A stretch of 64,000 nt of DNA from Parapedobacter tibetensis (GTDB lineage Bacteria; Bacteroidota; Bacteroidia; Sphingobacteriales; Sphingobacteriaceae), in NCBI RefSeq assembly GCF_024704835.1, contig NZ_JAMXBE010000002.1:473318-537317 (forward strand), given 5' to 3'. The notes beneath the pieces were generated by a model that was not told the origin of the DNA, ran no database searches, and saw only the letters and a program-made list of their open reading frames with translations. A program made the position numbers and the translations under genes. Numbering within the stretch: position 1 is the stretch's first letter; each line of letters begins with the position of its first letter. Below are positions 1 to 8,305 of this stretch, in pieces.

Positions 1-1
1 C

Positions 2-2152
2 TATAAATCCATAAATTATATATTGCCAATGAGCATGATTGTTGCCTCCTGTTCCTCCCCTGAATTTTCCCAGACACCATACGAATGGCCTGACGAAAAG
101 CCTCCCATTGCATCCATTAAACCATACACTCGTGCGCTACATGGCGACACCGTAGTGGATAACTATTATTGGCTCAATGACTACTTCAAAAAAGGACCGG
201 ATACGGCCTCCGTCATCGAATACCTCAACGCTGAGAATGCGTATACCGATGCGATGATGAAAAATACGGAAACATTGCAAGCCAAATTGTTTGATGAGAT
301 GAAGGGTCGTATCAAGGAACAAGATGAATCGGTACCCTATTTAAAGAATGGATACTATTATTATACGCGTACAGAGGAAGGTAAGCAGTATTACAAATTT
401 TGTCGCAAAAAGGGTAGCCTTGATGCTGCTGAAGAGGTGCTCCTCGATGTAGATGCCATGGCTGAGGGCCATGCCTATTATGCAGTAGGGGGCTTTAATG
501 TAAGCCCCGACAATAAATTTTTGGCATATGGAGTAGATACCGTATCGCGACGGGAATATACGATCCATGTGAAGAACCTGGAAACAGGAGCATTGCTTAC
601 CGATGCCATATCCCGCACCACCGGAGGTTCGGTTTGGGCCAACGACAACAAAACCTTGTTTTACACCAGCAAAAACCCAGTGACCTTGCTGACCGAGAAA
701 ATCATGCGGCACATATTGGGTTCAGACAGCAAAACAGATATCGTGGTGTACCATGAGGTGGACAACACCAATTACATTGGCGTGAATAAAGCCAAATCAG
801 GCAAATTTATTTATATCTATTCCGGAGGCACACTTTCTTCGGAGACACGGTATTTGGATGCAAATAACCCGTTGGGTACATTTAAGGTGTTCCAGCCTCG
901 TATTAACGATGTATTATATAATGTAACGGCGCTGGAGGATCGATTCCTTATCGTGACCAATCAAGATGCCAAAAACTTCAAGTTGATGGAATGCCCCTTT
1001 GATAATACAGGGCTGGAACATTGGAAAGAGGTGATTCCTCACCGCGAAGATGTGCTGTTGGAAGGTGTAGATGAGTTTAAGGACTTCTTGGTCATTTCTG
1101 AACGGAAAAATGGCCTTGCGCAGTTGGCTATTCGCCACCTGAGAGACGGGAAGGAACATTATTTGGATTTCGGTGAGGAAGCCTACGCAGCTTATACTTC
1201 TACCAACGCTGAATACGAGACATCCATATTGCGCTATGGATATACTTCACTGACCACACCGTCCTCTACGTATGACTATGATATGAATAGCCGTGAGAAA
1301 ACGTTGATGAAACAGCAGGAAGTAGTAGGGGGGTATAACATTACAGACTATGTAACTAAACGTTTGTATGCCACGGCCAAAGATGGAACGAAGGTGCCCA
1401 TTTCATTAGTGTACAAAAAAGGCTTCAAGCAGAATGGTAGTGCACCCTTACTTTTGTATGGTTACGGATCATACGGCAACTCGATTGATACATGGTTCAG
1501 TTCCTCCCGATTAAGTCTACTCGACCGTGGTTTTGTGTTTGCTATTGCCCATATACGCGGAGGGCAAGAAATGGGCAGACAATGGTATGAAGATGGGAAG
1601 ATGATGAACAAAGTCAATACGTTTACAGATTTCATTGCCTGTGGGGAGTACTTGGTTGATGAGAAATATACCGCTCAACAACATCTGTACGCCCAAGGTG
1701 GAAGTGCTGGAGGACTATTGATGGGTGCAGTTGTTAATATGGCGCCCAACTTATGGAACGGTATCATCGCTCAGGTACCCTTTGTTGATGTGGTAAATAC
1801 GATGCTGGATGAAACTATTCCATTGACTACCAATGAATATGACGAATGGGGTAATCCCAATGACAAGGCAGCTTATGAGTATTTGAAAGGGTATTCACCT
1901 TATGAAAATATTGAAGCGAAGGCATATCCTAATATGTTGGTAACTACTGGACTTCATGATAGCCAGGTCCAGTATTTCGAGCCGGCCAAATGGGTGGCCA
2001 GGCTACGTGCCACCAAGACTGATGATAAGGTGTTGCTTCTGAAGACGGAAATGGACTACGGGCATGGAGGTGCGTCGGGGCGATTTGACTACCTCAAGGA
2101 GATAGCACTGGAATATGCATTTTTATTTGCGCTGGAAGGGATAACGGATTAA
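2..2152 (+). CDS. Oligopeptidase B-like S9A serine peptidase, lipoprotein, 5' end cut by window edge
   Basis: Serine peptidase of the prolyl oligopeptidase family, closest in pattern to oligopeptidase B (protease II), which cleaves small peptides after basic residues. An N-terminal beta-propeller region (about 50-430) precedes an alpha/beta hydrolase domain. Counting from the TTG at 23, the catalytic triad is Ser561 (in GGSAGG), Asp646 (in GLHDSQ) and His681 (in YGHGGASGRF). The frame is open to the left edge. The residues before position 23 (KSINYILP) and after it (MSMIVASC) read as a lipoprotein signal peptide with lipobox VASC, so the true start probably lies a few codons outside the window and the TTG at 23 is internal. 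That implies an exported lipid-anchored enzyme; E. coli PtrB by contrast is cytosolic. Family sure; substrate inferred. Confidence 0.9.
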   Translation, partial: YKSINYILPMSMIVASCSSPEFSQTPYEWPDEKPPIASIKPYTRALHGDTVVDNYYWLNDYFKKGPDTASVIEYLNAENAYTDAMMKNTETLQAKLFDEMKGRIKEQDESVPYLKNGYYYYTRTEEGKQYYKFCRKKGSLDAAEEVLLDVDAMAEGHAYYAVGGFNVSPDNKFLAYGVDTVSRREYTIHVKNLETGALLTDAISRTTGGSVWANDNKTLFYTSKNPVTLLTEKIMRHILGSDSKTDIVVYHEVDNTNYIGVNKAKSGKFIYIYSGGTLSSETRYLDANNPLGTFKVFQPRINDVLYNVTALEDRFLIVTNQDAKNFKLMECPFDNTGLEHWKEVIPHREDVLLEGVDEFKDFLVISERKNGLAQLAIRHLRDGKEHYLDFGEEAYAAYTSTNAEYETSILRYGYTSLTTPSSTYDYDMNSREKTLMKQQEVVGGYNITDYVTKRLYATAKDGTKVPISLVYKKGFKQNGSAPLLLYGYGSYGNSIDTWFSSSRLSLLDRGFVFAIAHIRGGQEMGRQWYEDGKMMNKVNTFTDFIACGEYLVDEKYTAQQHLYAQGGSAGGLLMGAVVNMAPNLWNGIIAQVPFVDVVNTMLDETIPLTTNEYDEWGNPNDKAAYEYLKGYSPYENIEAKAYPNMLVTTGLHDSQVQYFEPAKWVARLRATKTDDKVLLLKTEMDYGHGGASGRFDYLKEIALEYAFLFALEGITD

Positions 2153-2176
2153 AAAAGAGATGGCCATCTCTTTTTT
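2151..2176. terminator. Bidirectional intrinsic terminator between convergent genes
   Basis: Perfect 26-bp palindrome centred between 2163 and 2164: GAGATGG/CCATCTC flanked by six A on the left and a run of T on the right. It overlaps the stop codons of the convergent genes on both sides, so it can end transcription in both directions. Confidence 0.85.
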
Positions 2177-2394
2177 TAATGACTTTTCTCCTGAGCTTCT
2201 TTTTTTCGTAGTTCGAAATTAGCTGCGGCATTACCGCTCGCCCGTATAGCTACATATGATGCTCCAATTGCCAGTAACAAGACAATTATAATACCCCATA
2301 TCCCTTTGCGCTTATCTTGCTTCATTAACCAAATAAGAAAAGCAATCAATGGGATTGCAAAAATTAAAATGAAAAACCAGCTTGCTCCAACCAT
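2176..2394 (-). CDS. Small two-helix membrane protein, unknown function
   Basis: 72-residue protein with two hydrophobic segments (about 5-24 and 33-52) separated by a short basic loop (KQDKRKG), and a charged C-terminal tail rich in Lys and Glu. It is not recognised. The topology suggests an inner-membrane hairpin. An AGAAAG run stands directly before the ATG. It is convergent with the peptidase gene and shares its terminator. The clear membrane pattern and the terminator support a real gene; function cannot be inferred. Confidence 0.6.
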   Translation of the reverse strand: MVGASWFFILIFAIPLIAFLIWLMKQDKRKGIWGIIIVLLLAIGASYVAIRASGNAAANFELRKKEAQEKSH

Positions 2395-2523
2395 CTTTCT
2401 ACGTGAATAAATTACACCTTCCTCGCTAGAAGGTAGCAGGCAAAGGTCGGAAGAAAACCTGCGGTATCCAAATATGGTTTTCCGAAAAGAAGAGGCAATT
2501 GATTGCGAAAAGCCTAGAAATTC

Positions 2524-2555
2524 TTGTGGAAAAGAAAAATTATTTCATACATTTG
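2524..2555 (+). promoter_or_regulatory. Candidate Bacteroidota promoter for the arginine leader
   Basis: A -7 box matching TAnnTTTG (TACATTTG, 2548-2555) with TTG at 2524-2526, 21 nt upstream; this is a slightly long spacer. Transcription would start near 2560 and run through the hairpins and mini-ORF upstream of the GNAT-argG-argC genes. Confidence 0.45.
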
Positions 2556-2621
2556 TCCCTTACATTACGGCTTTGCCGTAGTAGATTAGCAATGAACACA
2601 AAAAAATATATAACGGCATCT

Positions 2622-2661
2622 CCCTTATTATGCTTTCAGCATGACTTGAAGGGCTTTTTTT
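2622..2661 (+). terminator. Terminator-like hairpin in the arg leader
   Basis: CCCTT (2622-2626) pairs with AAGGG (2649-2653). An inner stem ATGC/GCAT (2630-2633 / 2639-2642) closes a 5-nt loop. Seven T follow (2655-2661). No plus-strand gene ends nearby, so it sits inside the leader between the candidate promoter at 2548 and the Arg-rich mini-ORF at 2673. It may be an attenuator or a stray terminator. Confidence 0.5.
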
Positions 2662-2672
2662 GTGAATTTTAT

Positions 2673-2726
2673 ATGACCGAAAGACCGGTTATCCGGCTCC
2701 GACGACCCATATTGCCCCGGGCTTAA
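2673..2726 (+). CDS. Arg-rich mini-ORF, candidate leader peptide of the arginine operon
   Basis: 17-codon reading frame from ATG 2673, with Arg codons at positions 4, 8, 10, 11 and 16 (aga, cgg, cga, cga, cgg). The same frame can begin further upstream at ATG 2592, giving 44 residues with all the Arg codons near the C-terminus. It lies 141 bp ahead of the GNAT-argG-argC genes. A GCCCC/GGGGC stem (2714-2718 / 2731-2735) overlaps its last codons, and a second stem TGTACAAC/GTTGTACA (2751-2758 / 2772-2779) precedes a T-run (2790-2795). This is the layout of a ribosome-mediated attenuator. Such a short frame can arise by chance, and no strong ribosome-binding site is seen. Confidence 0.4.
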   Translation: MTERPVIRLRRPILPRA

Positions 2727-2750
2727 AAATGGGGCGTCCCTCTCCAAAAC

Positions 2751-2795
2751 TGTACAACATGGAGTCCGATAGTTGTACATTATCAGTAGTTTTTT
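2751..2795 (+). promoter_or_regulatory. Hairpin plus T-run upstream of the arg genes
   Basis: An 8-bp perfect stem TGTACAAC / GTTGTACA with a 13-nt loop is followed 10 nt later by six T. CTCCA (2742-2746) can pair instead with TGGAG (2760-2764) in the loop, giving a structure that competes with the stem. This resembles a terminator/antiterminator switch for the downstream arginine genes; folding was done by eye only. Confidence 0.4.
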
Positions 2796-2867
2796 AACGT
2801 TTTATAGTATCACTAAAACACAACTTATTAGGTTGATTGTTTTCAATTTTTGGGGTCGTATATTCCA

Positions 2868-3575
2868 ATGGAACTTTCAGATTTCGTAATTATTCCAGCA
2901 GGTGCACACCATATAGGTTACGCACAGCAAATTTGTGACGAGATGGCCGAATCGGCCAAAGCCCGAGGGACCGGCATTGCCCGCCGTAGCCCGGAGTACG
3001 TGGCAAATAAAATGAAAGAGGGTAAAGCCGTGATTGCCTTGCACCGCGATGGCACATGGGCTGGTTTTTGCTACATCGAAACATGGAGCCATGGGGACTT
3101 TGTAGCCAACTCGGGATTAGTCGTCAGCCCCAAATTTCGTAAAGCGGGGTTGGCCAAGGCCATAAAAAAGCGTATCTTCGACCTTTCCCGGGAAAAGTAC
3201 CCGAAGGCTAAGATTTTTGGCCTCACTACAGGACTGGCTGTGATGAAAATCAATTCGGATTTGGGATACGAACCAGTAACCTATTCGGAGCTTACCCAAG
3301 ATGAGGAATTCTGGAAAGGTTGCCAAAGTTGCGTAAACTATGATATCCTTACCATGAAAGAACGCAAAAACTGTATGTGTACAGCGATGTTGTGGGATCC
3401 CGTGGAAAAGGAAAAGGAGTTGCGTGAGCGGATAGAGATGAAAGCCAAAGCGAAGGAGCGGTTGAAGCAAATCACCAAGAAATCATCGCTTTTGAAACGT
3501 ATCGAAGCCAAACTATGGAAATCTACCAAAAAGATGGTTACGACCATTATCACAAGATATCCAAAGCCTATTTGA
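2868..3575 (+). CDS. GNAT acetyltransferase of the arginine operon (possible N-acetylglutamate synthase role)
   Basis: 235-residue protein with a GNAT acyl-CoA fold: the acetyl-CoA segment is about 82-100 (GLVVSPKFRKAGLAKAI). The start is set at ATG 2868; a TTG six codons upstream is less likely. The C-terminal part carries Cys152, Cys155, Cys169 and Cys171 (CxxC...CxC), unusual for a GNAT and suggestive of a metal site. The gene sits 67 bp ahead of argG and then argC, an arrangement I recall from other Bacteroidota genomes that lack classical ArgA. A role as N-acyltransferase for the first step of arginine synthesis is inferred from this position, not shown by the sequence. The last 40 residues are strongly basic. 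Confidence 0.8.
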   Translation: MELSDFVIIPAGAHHIGYAQQICDEMAESAKARGTGIARRSPEYVANKMKEGKAVIALHRDGTWAGFCYIETWSHGDFVANSGLVVSPKFRKAGLAKAIKKRIFDLSREKYPKAKIFGLTTGLAVMKINSDLGYEPVTYSELTQDEEFWKGCQSCVNYDILTMKERKNCMCTAMLWDPVEKEKELRERIEMKAKAKERLKQITKKSSLLKRIEAKLWKSTKKMVTTIITRYPKPI

Positions 3576-3642
3576 GTAGTTTAACTGATCTTACAGAGGC
3601 CATAAGGCAAACTATGTAGGATCATATTATATATAGTTATCA

Positions 3643-4827
3643 ATGAAAAAAGTCGTATTAGCATTTAGCGGAGGATTGGACACCTCATTTTGTTGCATTT
3701 ATCTATCAAAGGATTTGGGATTGGAAGTCCATTCGGTTATCGTCAATACCGGAGGATTTTCGGATGAAGAACTTGCGGAAATCGAAAAACGGGCCTATGC
3801 ATTGGGTGTCAAATCGCATGCTGTTGTAGATGAAACCCAAAACTATTACCATAGTAGTATCAAATACCTCATCTTCGGCAATGTATTGAAGAATGCAACC
3901 TATCCGCTATCGGTGAGTGCCGAACGGGTGAGCCAAGCCACGGCGATTGCCGATTATGCGAAGAAAATCGATGCAACTTATGTGGCTCACGGGAGCACGG
4001 GAGCTGGCAATGATCAGGTGCGGTTTGATATGATATTCAATACGCTTATCCCCGGAGTAGAAATTATTACCCCCATCCGCGATCTTAAGTTGAGCCGCGA
4101 AGCCGAAATCGAATACTTGCACAAGCACGGCGTTGAATTCAATGCCGAAAAAGCCAAATATTCTATCAACAAAGGAATCTGGGGGACATCCGTAGGGGGA
4201 AAAGAAACATTGACCTCGCATGAAACACTCCCTGAGGAAGCATGGCCTACGCCTGCTACCTCCACAATCCCCCGCCGTATCACCATCGATTTCGAAAAGG
4301 GAGAGCCCGCAGCATTGGATGGCAATAGGATCGGCCCGGTGCAAGTGATACAGGAACTACAAGCCATTGCTCAGCCGTATGGCATTGGCCGTGATATCCA
4401 TGTGGGCGATACCATCATCGGTATCAAGGGCCGAGTGGGTTTTGAAGCGGCCGCACCCCTTATCATCATCAAGGCACATCATACGTTGGAAAAACATACA
4501 CTCACCAAATGGCAGTTGAGCTGGAAGGATCAATTAGCTGCATTTTATGGCAATTGGATGCATGAGGGGCAGATGCATGATCCGGTGATGCGCGATATCG
4601 AAGCGTTTTTGCAAAGCGCGCAACAAACCGTAACGGGCAAAGTCTTCGTGGAATTGAATCCATACCGATTCCACATCATTGGTATCGAATCTGAGCACGA
4701 TCTGATGTCCAATGCATTTGGCAGCTATGGCGAAATGAACAATGCCTGGACAGGAGATGATGTGAAGGGCTTCTCCAAAATATTTGGTAACCAAACGATG
4801 ATTTGGCATAAGGTAAACGGAAAATAG
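3643..4827 (+). CDS. argG: Argininosuccinate synthase
   Basis: 394 residues, the usual length. ATP-dependent ligase joining citrulline and aspartate to argininosuccinate in arginine synthesis; cytosolic tetramer in the family. The N-terminal PP-loop AFSGGLDTS (about 7-15) binds ATP, and the GSTGAGNDQVRFD segment (about 116-130) is the conserved substrate/nucleotide region. It lies between the GNAT gene and argC on the same strand with short spacers (67 and 45 bp), so it is probably co-transcribed and controlled from the leader at 2.5-2.8 kb. Confidence 0.97.
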   Translation: MKKVVLAFSGGLDTSFCCIYLSKDLGLEVHSVIVNTGGFSDEELAEIEKRAYALGVKSHAVVDETQNYYHSSIKYLIFGNVLKNATYPLSVSAERVSQATAIADYAKKIDATYVAHGSTGAGNDQVRFDMIFNTLIPGVEIITPIRDLKLSREAEIEYLHKHGVEFNAEKAKYSINKGIWGTSVGGKETLTSHETLPEEAWPTPATSTIPRRITIDFEKGEPAALDGNRIGPVQVIQELQAIAQPYGIGRDIHVGDTIIGIKGRVGFEAAAPLIIIKAHHTLEKHTLTKWQLSWKDQLAAFYGNWMHEGQMHDPVMRDIEAFLQSAQQTVTGKVFVELNPYRFHIIGIESEHDLMSNAFGSYGEMNNAWTGDDVKGFSKIFGNQTMIWHKVNGK

Positions 4828-4872
4828 ATACCGGATGGAAAGCGTCATCCATGTTCTAATAAATAACAAAGC

Positions 4873-5892
4873 ATGACAAAAATAAAGGCAGGCATTATCG
4901 GTTCAGCGGGTTATACGGGGGGCGAATTATTACGGATACTTATTCATCATCCGCAAGTTGAAATCGTGTTTGCCAATAGTGGCAGTAATGCCGGCAATAA
5001 GCTATCAGACGTACATACCGATTTATTGGGTGATACGGACCTAACGTTTACAGCTAGCATGTCTGATCATATTGATGTACTTTTTCTTTGTGTTGGCCAT
5101 GGCGATGCGCGGAAGTTTTTGGACGCCAATGGTATAGCGCCCCATGTGAAAATTATCGATTTATCGCAGGACTATAGGCTAAAAGCAAATACCACTTACC
5201 AAAACAAGTCATTTGTATACGGCCTACCCGAATTGCAACGAGAAGCCATCCAGTCAGCACATTACATCGCTAACCCCGGCTGTTTCGCCACAGGAATCCA
5301 ATTGGCACTATTGCCTTTGGCCGCCAAGGGGCTCCTTCCCAATGAAATCCACATCAATGCCACCACGGGCTCCACAGGAGCCGGACAGAAGCCATCGGCC
5401 ACCTCGCACTTCAGTTGGCGCAGTAACAACTTGTCGGTTTATAAGGCGTTTGAACACCAGCATTTGCAGGAAATCAGTGAATCGCTAGATCAATTGCAAC
5501 CGGGTTTCTTACCCGATAATGAAGGAACCCTACTGCAACGGGCCATGGAGCGCATCAACATCATTCCCCAACGGGGAAGTTTCCCGAGGGGTATTCTATC
5601 TACCATTTATATGGATAGTGACTTGAGTGAAGGTGAGGCATATGCACAGTACGAGGCATATTATGCATCACATCCTTTTACCCACATCAGCAAAGCGAAT
5701 ATCGATTTGAAGCAAGTGGTTAATACGAATAAATGCATTATCCATTTGGAAAAACATGGTAATAAACTGTTTATCAACAGCATCATCGACAACCTGCTCA
5801 AAGGGGCGAGCGGTCAAGCCGTTCAGAATATGAACCTGTTGTTTGGGGTGAAAGAAACTGCTGGGTTGAAGTTGAAAAGCGTAGGTTTTTAG
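4873..5892 (+). CDS. argC: N-acetyl-gamma-glutamyl-phosphate reductase
   Basis: 339 residues. NADPH-dependent reduction of N-acyl-glutamyl phosphate to the semialdehyde, the third step of arginine synthesis. The N-terminal dinucleotide-binding motif is GSAGYTGGELLR (about 10-21), and the catalytic cysteine is Cys137 in NPGCFATG. It is the last gene of this short operon; argB, argD and argF are not here, so the pathway is split between loci. It converges on hemL with only 16 bp between stop codons and no strong terminator. Confidence 0.96.
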   Translation: MTKIKAGIIGSAGYTGGELLRILIHHPQVEIVFANSGSNAGNKLSDVHTDLLGDTDLTFTASMSDHIDVLFLCVGHGDARKFLDANGIAPHVKIIDLSQDYRLKANTTYQNKSFVYGLPELQREAIQSAHYIANPGCFATGIQLALLPLAAKGLLPNEIHINATTGSTGAGQKPSATSHFSWRSNNLSVYKAFEHQHLQEISESLDQLQPGFLPDNEGTLLQRAMERINIIPQRGSFPRGILSTIYMDSDLSEGEAYAQYEAYYASHPFTHISKANIDLKQVVNTNKCIIHLEKHGNKLFINSIIDNLLKGASGQAVQNMNLLFGVKETAGLKLKSVGF

Positions 5893-5908
5893 TCAGACTC
5901 CCAGTTTT

Positions 5909-7228
5909 TTAACCAAACACTACTTCCAAGCTCTCAAAGATAGCCTGCTGGGCTTTTTCCAATTCGACTTTATTATGGGCGGCTGATATAAATCCGACCT
6001 CATAACCCGATGGGCCGAGGTAAACTCCACGGTTGAGTAGTTCGCGATGGAATACTTTGTAATAGTCCATGCTACTATGGTCGATATCACGCGCTGCCCT
6101 AATGTTTTCTTGGTTGGTAAACGCAAACCAAAAGATGGATCCAATGTGGAAGACCTTGAATGTGTAGTTTTTAGCCGCAACAAATTCTTGGATGGCCACT
6201 ACAAATTCTTCTGCCTTTGTGTTGAGGTTTTTATAGAAGTTGTTGCTCCTGAGCTCAGTCAGCTGTGCTATCCCTGCTGCCATGGCCACCGGGTTGCCCG
6301 ATAAGGTTCCAGCTTGATACACACCTCCATCCGGAGAGATATGGCCCATCAGTTCAGCGGACGCACCATAAGCCCCCACGGGCATGCCACCGCCGATGAT
6401 TTTGCCATAGGTTATGATATCGGGCTGCACCCCATAATGAGCTGCGGCACCCTCAAACCCCATTCGAAAACCGGTAATTACTTCATCAAAGATCAGCAGC
6501 GCCTTATTTTGTTTTGTGATATCCCTCAAGAAATGGATATACGCTTCCTCTTGGATAAGCAATCCATTATTGGCAGGTACCCCTTCAATAATCACGGCGG
6601 CAATTTGCCGGTTGAATTGGGTAAAGGCTGTTTCTACGGCTTTCCGGTCATTGAGTGGAATAACAATAGTTTCATCGGCAAACGATTTGGGTACGCCGGC
6701 TGATGAGGTTTCACCAAAGGTGACCAGCCCCGACCCAGCTTTGACCAACAACGAATCTGAATGCCCGTGATAACAACCCTCGAATTTGATGATTTTATCG
6801 CGACCGGTATATCCCCTTGCCAGCCGGATGGCTGACATCACGGCTTCAGTGCCCGAGCTAACGAACCGGATTTTTTCGAGATACTTGTTATGTTCAAGGA
6901 TGAGTTCGGCAAGTTCGTTTTCTAAAGCGGTGGGCGCGCCGAAACTTAATCCTCTTTCCAAGGTTTGGGTTACTTTTTCACGAATCTTAGCATGGTTGTG
7001 CCCCAATATCAGCGGTCCCCATGAACAACAGAAATCGATGAATTGGTTTCCATCGGCATCCCAGATAAAACAACCGTCGCCGCGCTCGATAAATAATGGG
7101 GTGCCATATACGGATTTGAATGCCCGCACAGGGGAGTTTACGCCTCCCGGGAAATACTGCTTCGCTTTTTTATATAACTCGGCTGATTTCTCACGGGAAA
7201 TATCGCTTTTTTTGGATGTATTCAACAT
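5909..7228 (-). CDS. hemL: Glutamate-1-semialdehyde 2,1-aminomutase
   Basis: 439 residues, class III PLP aminotransferase fold. Converts glutamate-1-semialdehyde to 5-aminolevulinate in the C5 heme pathway. The PLP lysine is Lys276 in YGKIIGGGMPVG; YFPGGVNSPVRAF near the N-terminus and the VSSGTEAVMSAIRLAR motif (about 127-142) are typical. It is the last gene of the minus-strand heme operon, 33 bp after hemB. Confidence 0.97.
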   Translation of the reverse strand: MLNTSKKSDISREKSAELYKKAKQYFPGGVNSPVRAFKSVYGTPLFIERGDGCFIWDADGNQFIDFCCSWGPLILGHNHAKIREKVTQTLERGLSFGAPTALENELAELILEHNKYLEKIRFVSSGTEAVMSAIRLARGYTGRDKIIKFEGCYHGHSDSLLVKAGSGLVTFGETSSAGVPKSFADETIVIPLNDRKAVETAFTQFNRQIAAVIIEGVPANNGLLIQEEAYIHFLRDITKQNKALLIFDEVITGFRMGFEGAAAHYGVQPDIITYGKIIGGGMPVGAYGASAELMGHISPDGGVYQAGTLSGNPVAMAAGIAQLTELRSNNFYKNLNTKAEEFVVAIQEFVAAKNYTFKVFHIGSIFWFAFTNQENIRAARDIDHSSMDYYKVFHRELLNRGVYLGPSGYEVGFISAAHNKVELEKAQQAIFESLEVVFG

Positions 7229-7261
7229 GTGTAATATAAATATGTCGGTATTCCGATTCAG

Positions 7262-8245
7262 TTAGAGCCACTTCTTGGCCAACACTTCCTTGGCATGGTA
7301 GGTGAGGATGACCGAGGCCCCTGCCCGTCGGATGCCCATGAGTACTTCCATCGTGGCGCGTTGCTCATCCAGCCAGCCGTTGCGTGCCGATGCTTTAATC
7401 ATGGCATATTCACCACTTACATTATATGCCGCGATGGGCAGGTCAAAATTGTCCTTCAGTAGTTTAACCACATCCAAATACGGCAAAGCGGGTTTTACCA
7501 TCAGGAAATCTGCCCCTTCCTGCGTATCCAATTCGGCCTCTATCAGCGCTTCCCGTTGATTTGTCGGGTTCATTTGGTAGGTCTTTTTATCCCCATGCTT
7601 CGGTGCCGAATTGAGCGCATCGCGGAATGGCCCATAGAATGCACTGGCATACTTGGCCGTGTATGACATCAGTGATATGTTCGTAAACCCGTTTTCATCC
7701 AATTTATTGCGGATATAACCGATTCGTCCGTCCATCATGTCTGAAGGTGCGATGATATCTGCACCTGCCTGCGCATGTGCCAAAGCCATCATGGCCAAGA
7801 TCTCCAAAGTTTCATCATTAAGGATTTCGCCATTTTCCACGATACCATCGTGGCCGTCACTGCTATAGGGATCCATGGCTACGTCGGTTACCACACAGGC
7901 CTCTGGAAAACGGCTTTTTACTTCGCTAATGGTTCTCAAGTAAAGGCTGCCCTCCTTGGTGCTTTCTGAGGCATGTTTATCCTTTAGCGACTCTTCAATG
8001 TTGGGGAATAAATCAAACGCACGGAGCCCGAGATTCATGCAACTTTCCACTTCCCGTAACAGGTTGTCTATTGAATAGCGGTAGATCCCGGGCATGGAAG
8101 ATACCGCTGTTTTAATGTTGCTACCTTCAACAATAAATATGGGGAAAATCAGGTTGGCGGCATTCAGATGGGTTTCCTGCACCATATCACGTATTACCGC
8201 GGATTTGCGGTTCCTTCTTGGTCTTTTCAACATACCTTCAATCAT
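7262..8245 (-). CDS. hemB: Delta-aminolevulinic acid dehydratase (porphobilinogen synthase)
   Basis: 327 residues. Condenses two 5-aminolevulinate molecules to porphobilinogen. The two Schiff-base lysines are visible in SYTAKYASAFYGPFRDA and LMVKPALPYLD. At the metal site the sequence reads DVAMDPYSSDGHDG, with Asp where zinc-type enzymes have Cys, so the enzyme is expected to use magnesium rather than catalytic zinc. It lies between hemCD and hemL, 60 bp after hemCD. Confidence 0.97.
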   Translation of the reverse strand: MIEGMLKRPRRNRKSAVIRDMVQETHLNAANLIFPIFIVEGSNIKTAVSSMPGIYRYSIDNLLREVESCMNLGLRAFDLFPNIEESLKDKHASESTKEGSLYLRTISEVKSRFPEACVVTDVAMDPYSSDGHDGIVENGEILNDETLEILAMMALAHAQAGADIIAPSDMMDGRIGYIRNKLDENGFTNISLMSYTAKYASAFYGPFRDALNSAPKHGDKKTYQMNPTNQREALIEAELDTQEGADFLMVKPALPYLDVVKLLKDNFDLPIAAYNVSGEYAMIKASARNGWLDEQRATMEVLMGIRRAGASVILTYHAKEVLAKKWL

Positions 8246-8305
8246 ATTTTACGACACCGCAAATCCATATTCATTTGCTCAATCCATGTCATCCGTGTTC
8301 TATAA

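Noticed and set aside
2499..2591. Upstream extension of the leader frame
   Set aside because: It overlaps the candidate promoter and a small stem; only the part from 2592 or 2673 is plausible.
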